DNA of 64,000 nt from Psoroptes ovis (lineage: Eukaryota; Arthropoda; Arachnida; Sarcoptiformes; Psoroptidae). Of this stretch, positions 1 through 14,200 are shown piece after piece. Numbering within the stretch: the first letter of the stretch is position 1; the number at the start of each line of letters is the position of its first letter. The translations under genes and the position numbers were made by a program. The stretch spans positions 2,294,001 to 2,358,000 of the forward strand of contig PQWQ01000003.1 of the NCBI GenBank assembly GCA_002943765.1, in the 5' to 3' direction. Below the pieces are notes generated by a model. It ran no database searches and was not told where the DNA came from. It saw nothing but the letters and a program-made list of their open reading frames with translations.

Positions 1-1653
1 TTTTTAGAAAACATTTCACGAATACAATCAACAAACAACAGCCACAGCGAAATGGGTTTGTCAACGATTTAATTATTTGTTGATTATGAAGCCAAAAAAA
101 ACTGATGAAAGCATAATTAACATGAAATAAATAAATGTAATTATTACATGAAATGCTTCATTTTTCCTTGGAATAATAATAAAGTGAAAATTGAAATGAT
201 TTCTTAAAATAAAACGGAAATAATCATCATTGTATCATGCATTATTATCTGTATCATCATCATAAAGTATCATACGTAGTATCGAATTCAATATCATTTG
301 AATATCGGTGAAAATTTGACATTTTCAGAGATGCAATGATTCAATGATTGAATGAAACAAAATGCTGATTAACCTATCCACAAAAATATCGTCAATCATT
401 ACCAAAAGAAGAAGAAGAAGTAGAGATATCAACTTCCTTGATATGATGTTTGTTGTCGAGATACTTCGAATCAAAACGAAAATACAATTGAAAAAAAAAT
501 GTATGAAATGAAAATTGGCAGTTTGTTATGAAAAAAAAATCAAATTCAAAAAATGATATTTCCTTGACAGCAGCATCAACAATAAATACTAAACGACACA
601 CACAAGATTATCACTTAAATAACACATCAATATACGAGTCTCTGTGTGTGCTAAATTGGCGAAATTTGTCAAAAAAAAAAAAAAAAATCTAAGCCATCGT
701 TTATCATTTCAAAAACATCTCATTTGTTATATTTCGATGATCGTTTGTTTGATTTTATTTTGAATATTTTGTATCTTTTTAAAATATTCAAAAAATAAGG
801 AATTGAATAATGATTTAAATATCTCGTCCTCCGCCCTTTCAAAAAAAGTTTCAAAATTAAATTTGGAAATTAAAATGAAACAAATCCAATAATTACTGTT
901 TGTAATCAAATCATAATTTGTAATCTTTTTCCAAATTTATCGATATATTTATTTGTTTCAAAATGATTCATTTCATTTTAATCTTTTGAAATGACATTTT
1001 ATCAAAGTCATACAAGTCAATTATAATAAATTTCAACTTGATTGTAAAGGTGTGGATCAGTTTAAATTTGTTTCTTTTTTAGTTCAAATGTCATTTTTTA
1101 TATGATAAAATGTCAAAAAAAAAAACATTTGTTGATACTCGTCTTAGTGGAAATCAGTTTTCAGCTTTTATACCTTCGAAATTCAATCGAGATGATGATG
1201 GGCGAACATTGAATTTAGTTCATTTTATTTTGTTAAAAAAAAAAATTCCAATAAAAAACATCATCTCAATCCATTTTTTTTACCAAATTCAGTTTGATTA
1301 ATCAATGTTCTATTAAATTTCATTAATTACAAATTTTTATTGCAAAAGGCGTCAATTTTGTCGATCAATTTATGGTGATAATTTATTTTCAAACAAAAAC
1401 AAGAAAATTTAATTTAAATTCATTGAATTTGAAAAGTTACGATCAAGTTTTTGTTTCTCGAATCAAGAAATGAGGTAAAATACAATCATTAATCAAACAT
1501 TGAATGATTTTTCTCAGCGATCAATCGATTGATTGTGATCAAACGATCAATAATCGTCAAATCCTGATCCTAAATCCTAAATCATAATCATCGATTACTG
1601 CTGAGTTTAGGCGGGTGAAAAAATAAACGAAATTGTAACATTTGTAACAAATC

Positions 1654-1673
1654 TTTTTTTTTTTTTTTTTTTT
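1654..1673. repeat. T20 homopolymer run
   Basis: An uninterrupted run of 20 T. It is one of several 20-33 nt A/T homopolymers in the window and has no associated gene. Confidence 0.9.
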
Positions 1674-3567
1674 GCTCTTATTCAATGATAATCTGATTTG
1701 ATGATTGGGAAATTTTTTCTTTTGTTTCTAATATAAATCATGTCCTCGAAAGATAATTTTTTCTTTTTCTCCATCTTATTCTCGTTAGAAAATCATTGTC
1801 AACATCCATGATTATCAATTATGTTCATGTTATTATTATTATTATTATTTTTCTTGACATTTTTTAATGAATATTTTTTTCTGATCATTATTTAGTTTCA
1901 TATTTCTATCATAATTTTTTTTTTTCAAGTATGAAATTATGATTAACATTCAAATTTTTAATTAATTAGCTTAGCAATGGTGGCCATTGTTGTTGTTGCT
2001 GTTGTGGATTAATATTCATTCATCATTCATTCTTTCTTCCATTATAAATTCATTTGACATTTTTTTTCTATTTTTTACTCATTTGGCTTTGTCTTTTGGA
2101 AACAATGTTTTGAATATTTCTTTTTCGAAATTTTCATAATTAATTTACATTCATTCGCAGTACTAATGATGAAAATTAGAATCAACTCATACACACGCTG
2201 GAATCGCTTGTTTGCATCAAAATTTCAACAAAATTTTCTTTGTTTCTGTTTCAAATTTTGAATCGATTCATTTTTAATTCAAAATAAAAGTTCAATCATA
2301 TCGATAAATATCGAAATCTGAAATCTATCAATTACAATTTCAATCCATCAAGACAAATCAAAACAACGATTCAGTTCATTATCATTTCAAGAGCGGAGAA
2401 AAATCGAGAAAATTATGAATCGAAAAAAATTGAAGTAAATCAAGATGGCTAATATCGAATCGATTCAAATTTTACTTTATATCTTAGAAAACAAACAAAT
2501 ATAAATGAAAAAATAAAGCATTCATTAAACTTGATCATGAATTTTGTTTTAGTCTGATTTTGTTTTGTTTTTGAATTTTATTATTACTTTTATTAAATCA
2601 AAGAAAAAAATTGTAATATGATAAAATAGCAAAAGCAAGAAAATAAAAAAAAAATCAGAAAATTAGATCAAATTCAAACATTCAACAGACATTAACAATA
2701 AGAATTGATAGAAAATGAACATATAAACCTGTTAATTATCACCTTGCAAACACATGTATTGAATTGTATTGAATTTAGATGTGTTTTTTTTTACTATCGT
2801 AATTAGAAATGAAAATTTATAAGTTTAAAAAAAAACTAAAAAAAATATATCGACGCAAATATTGCAAAAATGCATTTGAAACATTGAAATGATAATAATT
2901 ATAATAATGAATGAATGAATGATACAAAAAAAAAAAAAAATTATAATCTATGATCGTGAATACACGTTTTGTGGACATGAATAAATATCTATGAATGAAT
3001 GAATGAATGAATAAATGAAACAGAGACACATAAAATGTGCAGCTAAGCATTGACCAACGCAAACAAATGACGATAGTGATAATTATTATGTTGTTTTCGA
3101 ATGAATTTTTCAATAATTTAAAGCAATTAAAACGATTATGAAATGTCCATATCAATATTTAAATGAATAGAGACAATGAATTTTGATTTTTTTCTGAATT
3201 TGATTCATGAAAAAATAAAGAAAATAATGAAAAAAACGGGAGCAAATTATATCAGATCAATCAATCAAATTCGTTTCGATTAAAAGAAAAAAAATCAAAT
3301 TCAAAATTTCAATGTTAATTATCATGTTTGTATTAATGACTAAAAATTTGACTAATCTTTTTGTATTCGATAGATTGATCGATTGATTAAAACAATAAAG
3401 TGATTGAATTGATCGAAAATTACGAAACTTGATGGAAAAAAAATTTGCATGCGAATAATTCAGTGAGCTAAAAAATTGACAGGTGGATGGATTCGGTTGA
3501 TTTGATTACATCTAAGATTGGATTTTTTTTTAAATCTTTCTTGTAAACAAGTAATTCTTATTCACAC

Positions 3568-3592
3568 TGAACAATACTGAGTGTATTGTTCA
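3568..3592. repeat. Perfect 10-bp hairpin
   Basis: The arms TGAACAATAC and GTATTGTTCA are perfect reverse complements separated by the 5-nt loop TGAGT. There is no T-run after it to suggest a termination role and no gene beside it, so no function can be assigned. Confidence 0.8.
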
Positions 3593-4305
3593 AAATTTCC
3601 AATTTTAACATTTTCATATTTGAATATTATGTTAAAAATTTGAAATTTCCATGGCTTTTAATACAAAGAAATAATACAATCATCTATCATTGATCTCATT
3701 GATAGATCAATCGAAATCGATTGAAATTTCAAATTTTTTTTCAAAAAAATATTAATAAAAAAGGATTAAATTGAATCGAATTGAAGACCAGAAATTTTTT
3801 TCGTTTCTTTTTGATTTTTTACCATGATTCTTTCGAAAAAAATAATACCTTACCTATGTTTTACAACGCTAAAAAACAAGGTCAGTAGTTCAACATGAAT
3901 TATTGCATACATAAATGTACAACATACACACATACAGACAACATACGAAAACCACCGAATGACCGAAGGTATTATTTAAGTTTTTTTCTTTTACATTTTT
4001 ATCAGGTTTCACAGTTGTTTATTATTATTATTATTCATTTTTATCGAGGTCTTCGAACAGTTTTTTCTACAGTTTTCTTTCTGTACTTTTATAATCCAAC
4101 CATTTGCCAAAAAGGATTTTTCTTCTTCTTCGTTTGCAAATATTAACGATTTTTCTTTTGAAGAAAATGTATTCAAAGTATTTAAATATGCATGAATGTT
4201 TAGAAAAAAAAACATGAAAATTCATGCACAAACACAGGAAAAATATTATTGGAATTTACTATTGTGTAAATCAGAAATGAAAAAATCAATGATGGCAATC
4301 AATTG

Positions 4306-4388
4306 TTCCGCTGTCCAATAAGTTTGTATCTATTAAATAAATGGATGTGCCGATTGAAAATCGTCAAAAACTTTTTGGACGACCAAAA
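4306..4388 (-). mobile_element. Mini-mariner-like relic, copy A
   Basis: About 83 bp bounded by inverted ends. Read on the minus strand, one end carries GTCCAAAAAGTTTTTG followed at a fixed distance by CGATTTTCAAT. The opposite end reads GTCCAATAAGTTTG, matching 14 of 18 positions over the end core. The CGATTTTCAAT motif begins 17 bases after the G of GTCC, exactly as in the copy at 59431. Flanking TA dinucleotides are not clear on both sides, so this copy is degenerate. It cannot code for a transposase. The mariner assignment rests on end sequence only. Confidence 0.5.
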
Positions 4389-5160
4389 TAAATGTGAATG
4401 AATGATTGAACGAAAAAATAAATTGACAAATGGTCGTCAAATGGTATTAAGATATCGGTATTAGCATATGCATTTTTTATCTGAATATGATGCTGAATTT
4501 TGGACAATTTCAAATTGTACGAATTCACCATTGACTGTATATGGAATTCAATTTGATTCAAACAGAGAAAAACTGTAACATCGTTAATAAATAATTCTGA
4601 GAAGGATGATGAGAATATTGAAATCAATTTAGAATTCAATTTTCTGTTAGAAATACTGAAAAGAGTGAAACAGATTAATTCATTCATTTTTTTTAACACG
4701 GAAGAAAATGAAGGGTTGGCATACATTCTTTGTGCATTTAAAACTATATATTTCAAATTATTCACACGGATAATCATACGGTTATTTTTCTTGAATATAT
4801 TTCGAGAATATTTTATTTTTTGAGGTCAACATAATCATTATGATCATCATTGAAAATCGTATGAACATTATCATCATCATTATTATTATTGAATTTCTTG
4901 TATTTGAAAATTGAATTTTTTTTCTTTTTGTTTTGTTTTCAATCAAAGTAGTAAATGAATAATGAATAATGTCGAAAGGATGAATGAAAAAATACATTAA
5001 AACGATTGTCATTGTCTTAATGTATGCAAACGATATTGTCTTTTAATTTATTCATTTCTGCCATAATTCTTGACCTTTATACCATCTTCAACCGCTTCTT
5101 CTTCTTCCTTTTTATTTAATCGAGTTGAATAAACACTTACACACGCACACATTGACATAA

Positions 5161-5218
5161 TGATCAATGATCATCATCAAAGATGCTAAAAGATGCTCAA
5201 GATGATCATCATTGATCA
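5161..5218. repeat. 18-bp near-perfect inverted repeat
   Basis: The arms at 5161-5178 and 5201-5218 pair at 17 of 18 positions around a 22-nt loop, which itself contains the 7-mer AGATGCT twice. It could fold as a stem-loop of about 58 nt. The arms are built of ATGATC-type words common in this DNA, so chance is possible. Confidence 0.65.
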
Positions 5219-8200
5219 GGAGTAATAATGATTTGAAGCAAAAAAGAAAGAAGGAATTGAAATCATTTCATTTTATCAACAATGAATACTTGAAAATTTG
5301 ATCAAACAAACTTGAAAAATTCTCAGACAAGATAAGTTATCGAGAATCTTCATGTTGGAAAAAATTAATCAAGAAAAAATAAATGATTTCAAGACAAACA
5401 TACATTTCTTTTGATTTATCGATAAATTTTCATTTCCCGGTGAATAGAATAAATAAATAAATGAATAAATATTCAGGTGAACATGTTTAGTTTAGCTATT
5501 TTTTGTTCCTATCAAATAAATCATTTTTCAGTCAGAAAATTCGTTAAAACTGTATTCGAACCGGTTTTTTTCAGTAACTTTGCCTTCAAGATATTATTCA
5601 ACATGATTCGAGAAAATGTTGATGATAATACCTGATTTTTTTTCTGCCATCATCATCATCATTATCATTATTGATTGATTTGATCTTGAAAATAGAAATT
5701 GTGAATTGTGTGTCGAGATACATTGAACAACAGCGGCAACAGCAAACTAGAAAATAGGCGAAATACCCACACACATACACATAGGAAATCTTCATCAAGC
5801 AAGCAGATGATTTTGATGATAATTCTATTTGGCAAAAAAATAAATGAAATCAGGTTCGATTCAATCCAAATCAATAATTGTAAAAATGTATACAATCCAA
5901 TTGATTACACAATTGTTGATTTTAATAAAAAATGTATTAATGATAATATCAAATGCTGTTCAATCAATGATGATCAAGAATAATGGTTATAATAAGAAAT
6001 AAAGGTCATCATTACAATTTTATTAGGTGAATAAATATTTATGAATCATAAATGGAAACACAACAAATTTACAATTTAATCGATTCAAACACATATATTA
6101 ACATATGATCATTGTACAACAAAACATTTCAAAAAAATATTTGGAATAAATTTGCCAAATACAATCAACAAATTATAATTTAACATTGAATTTGTAATTT
6201 CATTTTTTTCTTCTTCAGTACAGTTTGGATATTTGATTTAGTTTTGAATTTAGCATAGTTTTAGGTATGTTCAATGCAAATATTACAATGAAAAATTAAG
6301 ATCAAACAAACAAGCCCTGAAATACCTGATGAAAATTGTTGAATGTGTATTGTTTTTGAACAAAGTATAGACTTTTCATGTACCTTATTGTTGTTTTTTT
6401 TTTGAAGATTTATTTGTATGTTGATACAGATATATTGATAACACAACAACAAAAACATTGAATGAACAACAGTGAATAAATAATAATAATCAAATTAAAT
6501 TAAATTAGATTCAATCAGAAAATTATCTAGTTTTAATTCCGATGGCATCAATCAACAAATATGTAACATTTATCAAGGCTTATAATGATGCAAAGTACAA
6601 GCACAAGAATAACCCTCTTTCTCTTCTTTTTATTCCAAAAAACAAAAAAATCAAAAAAAATTGATGTTCAAAGATTGGCATGTACCTGGTACAAATACAC
6701 ACAAATCCACATTACAAATTTTATGATTTCCATTGAATGGAAACAGAAAAAAAATTGATAAATAAATAAAATGAAAATTCAATCAAATAATGATCATTGA
6801 TGATGCCATCGGAAAACATAAATCGGAAAAAATCATCATCAACAACAGCCATAAACAGGTTGGTCGAATAAATTTTCAAAAATGAATGAATTCATACATA
6901 ATAAATTGAATGTGTAATGTATATCGATTAAATGTAATAGATCGAAAATTAAAAATTCTAATTCGATGAAAATTTATGGCAAATCATTTTATTGCTTGAT
7001 AATCAATCGAAAATTGATGCTCATTATTTTATAAGTTCAATTAAAGCAGTTTTAAATTATTAGAATTAGGTAAAATTTATACAAGTTTTGACCCTTATTT
7101 CGCTCAGTTACCGTTGTTGTTTGCGGCCGTCTGAACATTGAATCAATTCTTTCGAAGAGTAGAATGAAAGGCTAATATTCATAATTCAATTCAAAATATT
7201 GATTATTATCACTTATTTATGCATTTCGGTCAGTCAAAACAATGAAACGAAATTTTAAAACAATGTTATTCAATATCAATGATTGTAAATCATTAACAAT
7301 CAATCTTTTTTCCCTGAATTTTTTTATGGAGGGGGGAAATAAAATAGCCGAAACAAAGTAAATTTAAATATGGCGAAGAAAACATGGTTAGAATTAGACA
7401 ATTTAACCTGTTTTTTTTTCGTTGATCTTCATCTCGAATCGTTCAAAGATTTCTAAAAATTATTTCTTTGTTAATGACCACTAACCGTACATGATTTACT
7501 TTGCTTTAGATATGAATATAATTTATTAAATTATGCACGAATTATCCTCGAAAACTCTAATCGATCATCTCTAACGATGGCGAAGAAAAAATGTTTCTTG
7601 AATCATCAGCCGAAACAAACAAACGAATAAACGAAAATAACAAAATTTCAAAATTAATAAATCAGATAATTAATCTTTGAATTGAAGTCGAATACAGTTA
7701 AAAGCAAAACTAGAAATTTTCAAATAGAAAAATGAAAAAACATTTCGATACAAATTGTAAAATGAATGGACTATCGAATAAGGTCAGGACATTTTTGTGT
7801 CTTATATTCATCATGAACGAAACAAAAATAATCAAATTTTGAACTTCAAACTTTTAAGTAAATGTTTTAATGTTTTTAAAATAAATCAATTGAAATAAAT
7901 TAAATTTAAATTTAAAAATTTTAAATTTAATATTTATTTACCTTTGAATTGATTTATAATGTTTGTTTTAATTCAATTTTTTCGATTATTTTCCACTTGT
8001 ATGATGATAAATTAAAAAGTTTTTATTTTTATTTTTTCTTTCTTCTTCAATTTCAATTATGAAATATGTGATGATAATGATTATGATGATGATGACGATA
8101 TAGTTATCAACAGTGATTTACACACACAGTGAACATTGAACCATAAATTATTTATAATTCATTTCATTATTAAGTTATATGTATTAACCGGTTAAATTTA

Positions 8201-11200
8201 GAATATTCGAAATGAGTCAAAAAGAAAAATGAATAAATAAATAAGAAGAAAGATTAATTACAGTTTGTTTTTCGATATATTTTAGCTCTGTTTCGATGTT
8301 CAAATTTATTATTTTCGAAGAACAAATTATTAATGGTGTAAAGCAGCATTTAAACGTTTTGACGAATACAACAAATGTCAATGATCTTTTTTCATTTGTT
8401 GAATGTTGTATGTTTAGTTTGTTCACATTCGAACAAAGTAACGAGAAAATATTTCGGAGATTAAATCATAATGGTTGATAATTTGCATAGTAAAAATATT
8501 TGATATAATTTCATATGGCACTTGGTTACTCTTGGATTAATGTACTGTCAAATTTGAAGGAAAATATTTGAAATTGTTGTCATGTAAATGGAAATTGAAA
8601 ATCGTTTGAATATTTCGTTTATTATACAGAATGATTGAAGTTGATTGAACGAAATTCAACAAAATTCTTGAACAAAAAAAAATCGTTTATCGTCGATTAT
8701 TCATGAAATATATTCAGTCGATGAAAAATTCTTAATCCAAATAAATGAAATTATGATTAAAATTCTTCAAATCAAATCAAACAAACACATTAAACAGCAA
8801 CAGCAAAAATATTATGAGATTATCCCAATAACACACAATTGAATAATAATGATAAAACTTAAATGAATTGAGAATTTTTAATGAAAAAAAAAACAAAAAT
8901 GAATGAAAATTTTACACTATGTTGTATATGTCTTCAAATGAATACACATGAATGAATGGAAAATGTTGTTTTGTGCATCGAGAAAAATGTGGTTCATTTT
9001 CTCCGCGGAGCACATTATACATTTTACTTCACACACAGATGATGATGACAGGAGAGAGAAGTGAGATTATTTTGCTGTTGTTGTTGTTGTTGTTTTTGCT
9101 TCGAATGGTGGAAAAAAATATTTCAAAAATGTTGTTGTTGTTTGCTGTTTGTTTGTTGCTGTTTTCTCTCAACATTCATTCACCAACATTTATGATGTTT
9201 ATTCTATTTTTTATTTGATTTCATTTCATCTTTCAATTCAGGTAATATTTTGTTACTAATTTTGAGTAAATGTGAGAGAAATTATTTTGTTTTTGCCCCG
9301 AAGAGAGTATTTGTTCCCTTTTTTTTCTCGATCGATCGTTCTGTATTTCAAATACTCAGCATTCGAAATATATGAGAATTCACATATATTTCTTACATTT
9401 ACAACTTGTTTGATTTGAATTGATTTGAATTTGGATTAATTATTTTTCTTGAATCTTTGAATTAGATTCTTAACATGATTTTATTATTATCATTTGCTTT
9501 GATTATAAGAATTAATGAAACATTAAATTCATTCATTCAATCATTCATTCATTAGTTTTGTTTGGTACAAATATGTTAATTAAAAATTTCATGATTAATT
9601 ATTTTTATTTTTTATTTTTTTCATATTTTTTCGATTAATATCAATTCAAATCGATTGAATGATTGATTATTGGCTTCTGTTCAGAAATAAAGGGTATTTT
9701 TGATTAATTTTTCTCATTTTTTTTGCCTTTTTTCAATTTAGAAAATCAATCAATCGTTCAATGCATAAAAAAAATAAAAAATAATTATGCTAATCCATGA
9801 GAAAAGCCGAACACAAAACGGTCTAATAATTATTTTAATGAATCAATCAATTAATTGATTTATTTTGATTGATTTTTTACATTCTTTTGATTATATATTT
9901 GAATCAATGAATTTCGGTCAATTGCTATTGCTACTATAATCTTTTTTCGATGAAATATTCATTTCTTGAATCGTGAACAATTATCTTTGATATTGACATT
10001 TTTTTCTTGCATTTACATCCATTTACTGCTTAAATTCAAACGAAGAAGCCATTTTGATTTAATCATTTTCAAATGAAAAGTGAAATTTTTTCCGTTTGTC
10101 TGTTGAACATTTCATTACAAACTGACTGTAATTATTTTGTGTGGTCATTGACCACCACCATTCAAGACAATTATTTATTCATTTTTTCATTTGATTTGAA
10201 TTTTAATATGGGAAACAAAGAGCGAAATATAACAAGCAAGCAAATCGTTGAACCAAATCGACCAAGTGTTTAATCTAATTGAGGAAAAATCTTTTCAACA
10301 ATAATCCAGATTTTTCTCAAATCAAAAAATTCTTTTTCCCAATTGACAATTTGTCGATTTGTTCGATGAATGAAAAAAGTCCCGAATATCTTCACATGAA
10401 TGTAATAATTAAATTCAAAACTAATGAAACAAAAAAACATCCTACACTAACGATTGAAACAATTGAAATTTCGCAAAATCAATTCGAAATGAGAAAATTT
10501 TTACCGATTTCTGTGGCTTCCATGATTAAACTATTACTTATGATAATGATCAGTAAATTTAGGAACTGAAATTTATTATAAAAATCCTTTCACAAATCAA
10601 TGACCAATATTATTTCTTTTATTGTGTTCCAATTGTAAGCAATTGTTTTCAACCAAAATCAAACATACATACATAACAAGCAAACAAAGGAATAAACAAT
10701 TGATTGATTTTTTTTATTATTTCCAATTTTCATCATCAGTCCAAAACAAATGCGAAACAAATTTGTATAGATTAGTTATTTGTGTTCTTTGATTCATGAA
10801 ATTGAATTTTTCTTCTCTCGTTGAAAAAATTCAGCAATAAAAAAAGAACCATAAAGAATTCCATTCTAAAAATAAACAGGTCCAAGAAATGTGAAAAATA
10901 TTTGACCATTCTTTAATTTCTGATTGTTATTACTGTTTCTGATATCCATATATGTATCCCCGAATGAACCGTTATCATTTTAGATTTGTTCACATAATTT
11001 TGTATACCATAAAAATTCAACCGGTCAACAGTTTAATTTGGAATATGACTCAATAATGATAATAAAAATATCAATCAATTCAACATTATCAAAAGCATCG
11101 ATGTTTGAATGATGTTATTGTTTGAATTGATTTGAATCGATTGAATCAATATGGACAAATAAAATTCGAATGATTTGACACATAAATTTTGATTGTTTGA

Positions 11201-14200
11201 TTCAGAAAAAAAATATTAAATTTTATATTTTTGGTTCAATATTGACCAATATTGATGCTTCTATTGTCATCATTTCCATTATTATTATTGCTTGATTGTT
11301 CTAAATATTTGTATTTGATAATGATAATTATATTTATGATAAAAATAATGATCATAATTGAATCAAATCAAATATTGATTAATTTGATTCAATAACAATT
11401 CAATTTAATTGAATTGTCAATACAATTCATCATTGATAAATATTGAATAGATAAATAAATATGCGAATATTGTTTTGATTTCAAACGCATTCATTGAAAT
11501 TTTTTTATTACAATTTCAATTTATCAAATATTATGGAACAATAAAAATTGGGAATCATTTCTTCTTCTCAAAAAAAGGCCAACAAAAATATATTTATTGA
11601 TCATCGACCAACGATCATATCTATCGACCTGATTGTTGATTGAATGAATGAATGAAACTTGTTGCATATTGCAATGTTTGTTGCTGTTGATTGTTTTGTT
11701 AAAAAATTTTTTTTTCAATTCAATATTTATATTAATAAATATTTGTTGTCGATCAATCGATTTCAATGATGATAAAGATGATGATGATTGGATGATTGGA
11801 TGTTTGATGATCGATAGATCAATCATGATAGATTGTTGAAATTCATTCTTCAATGAAAATTCAATTTAATTGAATTTTAGTCACAAATACTGGAGAAAAG
11901 GTGATGTTCCAATTTGATGTTTCATTGTTCATTGATATTATTATCAGTGTTATTATTGTGATATGAAAGAATTATGTTTTTTCCAGGTTAAAAAATGAAA
12001 ATATTTTCATTTCATTCATCAAATAGCCTAAATATCAACGAACGATTCTGGAATGCAGATTCAAATTGATCGTTTATTGAAATCGAAGTAATTAAAACAA
12101 TTTTTTGAAAATATTAAATTTGAAAATAAAATTTCATAATATCACAGGTAAAAAATGAAAAAAAAAATTTGAAATCAATACATCGAATACGTGAAAATAT
12201 CATGAACTCAAACATCTTCGTATCAGTGGAGAAAAAAAACATTGAAATCATAAATCAAGACAAGACGATCATCATTAATTGATATAATCATTCAAATAAT
12301 AATAATTCACCATTGATTGCTGAATAGAAAGTAATCATATAATGTTGATGATGATGGTGATCATGATGATGATGATGATGTCAATGGAACATAAATGAAA
12401 TGAAATTTCTTATTCATTCTTAATTTCAAATTAAATTCAATACATAAGAAATTAATCAAAAGTGAAATATATGAATTCCAATAAATATGAATGAACGAAT
12501 GTTTGAAAAATGGAATAAATCTTGAATTATTTCATCTAATCTATGAGAAATTACACAATCGTTGAAGAAAATGGCAAAAATTTCGAAATCCATATGTTAA
12601 TTCATAAACAAATCTATTCGATTAATGGAAAAAAAAGAAAAAAAATTTAAATCAATTATCAATTAATTTATGTTCTTGTATTCAAATAATTATCATTGAT
12701 AAATATGATAATTTCGATTGATTTTCATGATATTTTTCTCATTTGAATTTCCAATTTCAATTTTCTCATGTTTTTCCATCTATTTTCCAATAACATTTCG
12801 ATGATATCAAAAGATGATGATAATGATTAAGATGTAATTTATCCATTAGATATCATCATCATCATGATCATCGTACGCATCAATGTGTTTGATCAGAGAT
12901 GAAAATTGAATGAAAATTTTTGACATCAATATTTACACCTGTCTAATGATGTTTTTTTGATCATTAAGAAAAATTTTTTCTTTTGCTTTTTCGACAAGAC
13001 CTAAACACGTTGTAGCACACATACACATTATTCAGCTTTATTTTATTCACATTTGTTTGATCATCGTCATCAACTGAATTTCACACCTGTAATGATGATT
13101 TCTTTGTTGTTATTGTCGTTGCCAGTATTGTTTACCTGTAATAAAATTTTGATAATGCAAAATTGAATAAAAAAACCCTCTTTGATTTGTTTTCCGGTTT
13201 TTTCAATCATTATTCACCGAAATAGGTCAATATTCCATTTAAAAATAATGAAAAGTTCAGGTTGAATTATTCAAAAATCATCATTTTTGATTAATTAAGG
13301 AATCATTTTTTCTTTTTCTTATGCAAATACCTCCATTATTAATTGTTCATCAATAATCAATTTATTGATTGATTCACTCATTGATCGAGCAAAGTAACAG
13401 AAAAAAAAGAATAATTATAATTTTCAATTTAATTTTAATTCAAGATTTTTTGTTTTTCTTATATTTCGCTTCACCATCATTTCAATCTACCTCATTCATA
13501 AAACATTTCCATATGTCGTCCTTGATTCAATTATAGAATAAATTTAGTGAAACGAAAAAAAAAATCAAAGAAAAAATTATCATTGTTTTGAAGCAATTTA
13601 CTTGAATTCAAATTCAATTCAATTCTACAGTGATAATAATTCATTTTGTTTGTTTGTTCGCTGTGTTTTGATAGTATTATTTTTCAATTTGAATTATTTA
13701 AAGTTTTGAACCATTATTTTTCCATTTTATAACTGCTGCTGCTGCTGTTTACACAAATTGTACGCGAAAATAAATTATAATTCAACAACAAAGAAAACAC
13801 ACAAAAAAAAATTGAAGAAAAGTGATTTGTATTCAAGCGATCACTAAAAGTATTCAATACAAGACAGCGCAAATACACGCTTATTCAGCAACAAAATGAC
13901 GACACAATCAATTATGTTTTTGATAAAATACACTCATTTATATATTTTGGAACACATAAATTATATTTAATTAATTAAAATTTGAAAATTTTGAAATAGA
14001 AAAATAATTATCATCAATATTATTATTATTATTATTGTTGAAATGAATAAATGCCATTCATGATATCGAATAAATGATAATAAATTTTCATTAAATTAAT
14101 GTGATCGCAATGTTTATGGATGATGATAGAAATTATGATCGTACAAGCAAGGATAATTTTTATCGTTTTTTATTACCATTATTTGATTATCGTTTCAGGG

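Noticed and set aside
1110..1301. Frame with the mixed-looking stretch DTRLSGNQFSAFIPSKFN
   Set aside because: No donor or acceptor gives a plausible exon, and it is bounded by A-runs; too short to support.
4364..4777. 137-codon open frame on the minus strand
   Set aside because: Composition is Ile/Phe/Ser/Asn-rich like random AT-rich DNA. It overlaps the mini-mariner end and has no recognisable domain.
9000..9012. CTCCGCGGAG palindrome
   Set aside because: A 10-bp GC-rich palindrome is striking here but isolated, with no second copy or gene context.
10073..10569. Two adjacent open frames of 66 and 96 codons
   Set aside because: Their lengths are expected by chance at this base composition, and there is no homology or consistent splicing to join them.
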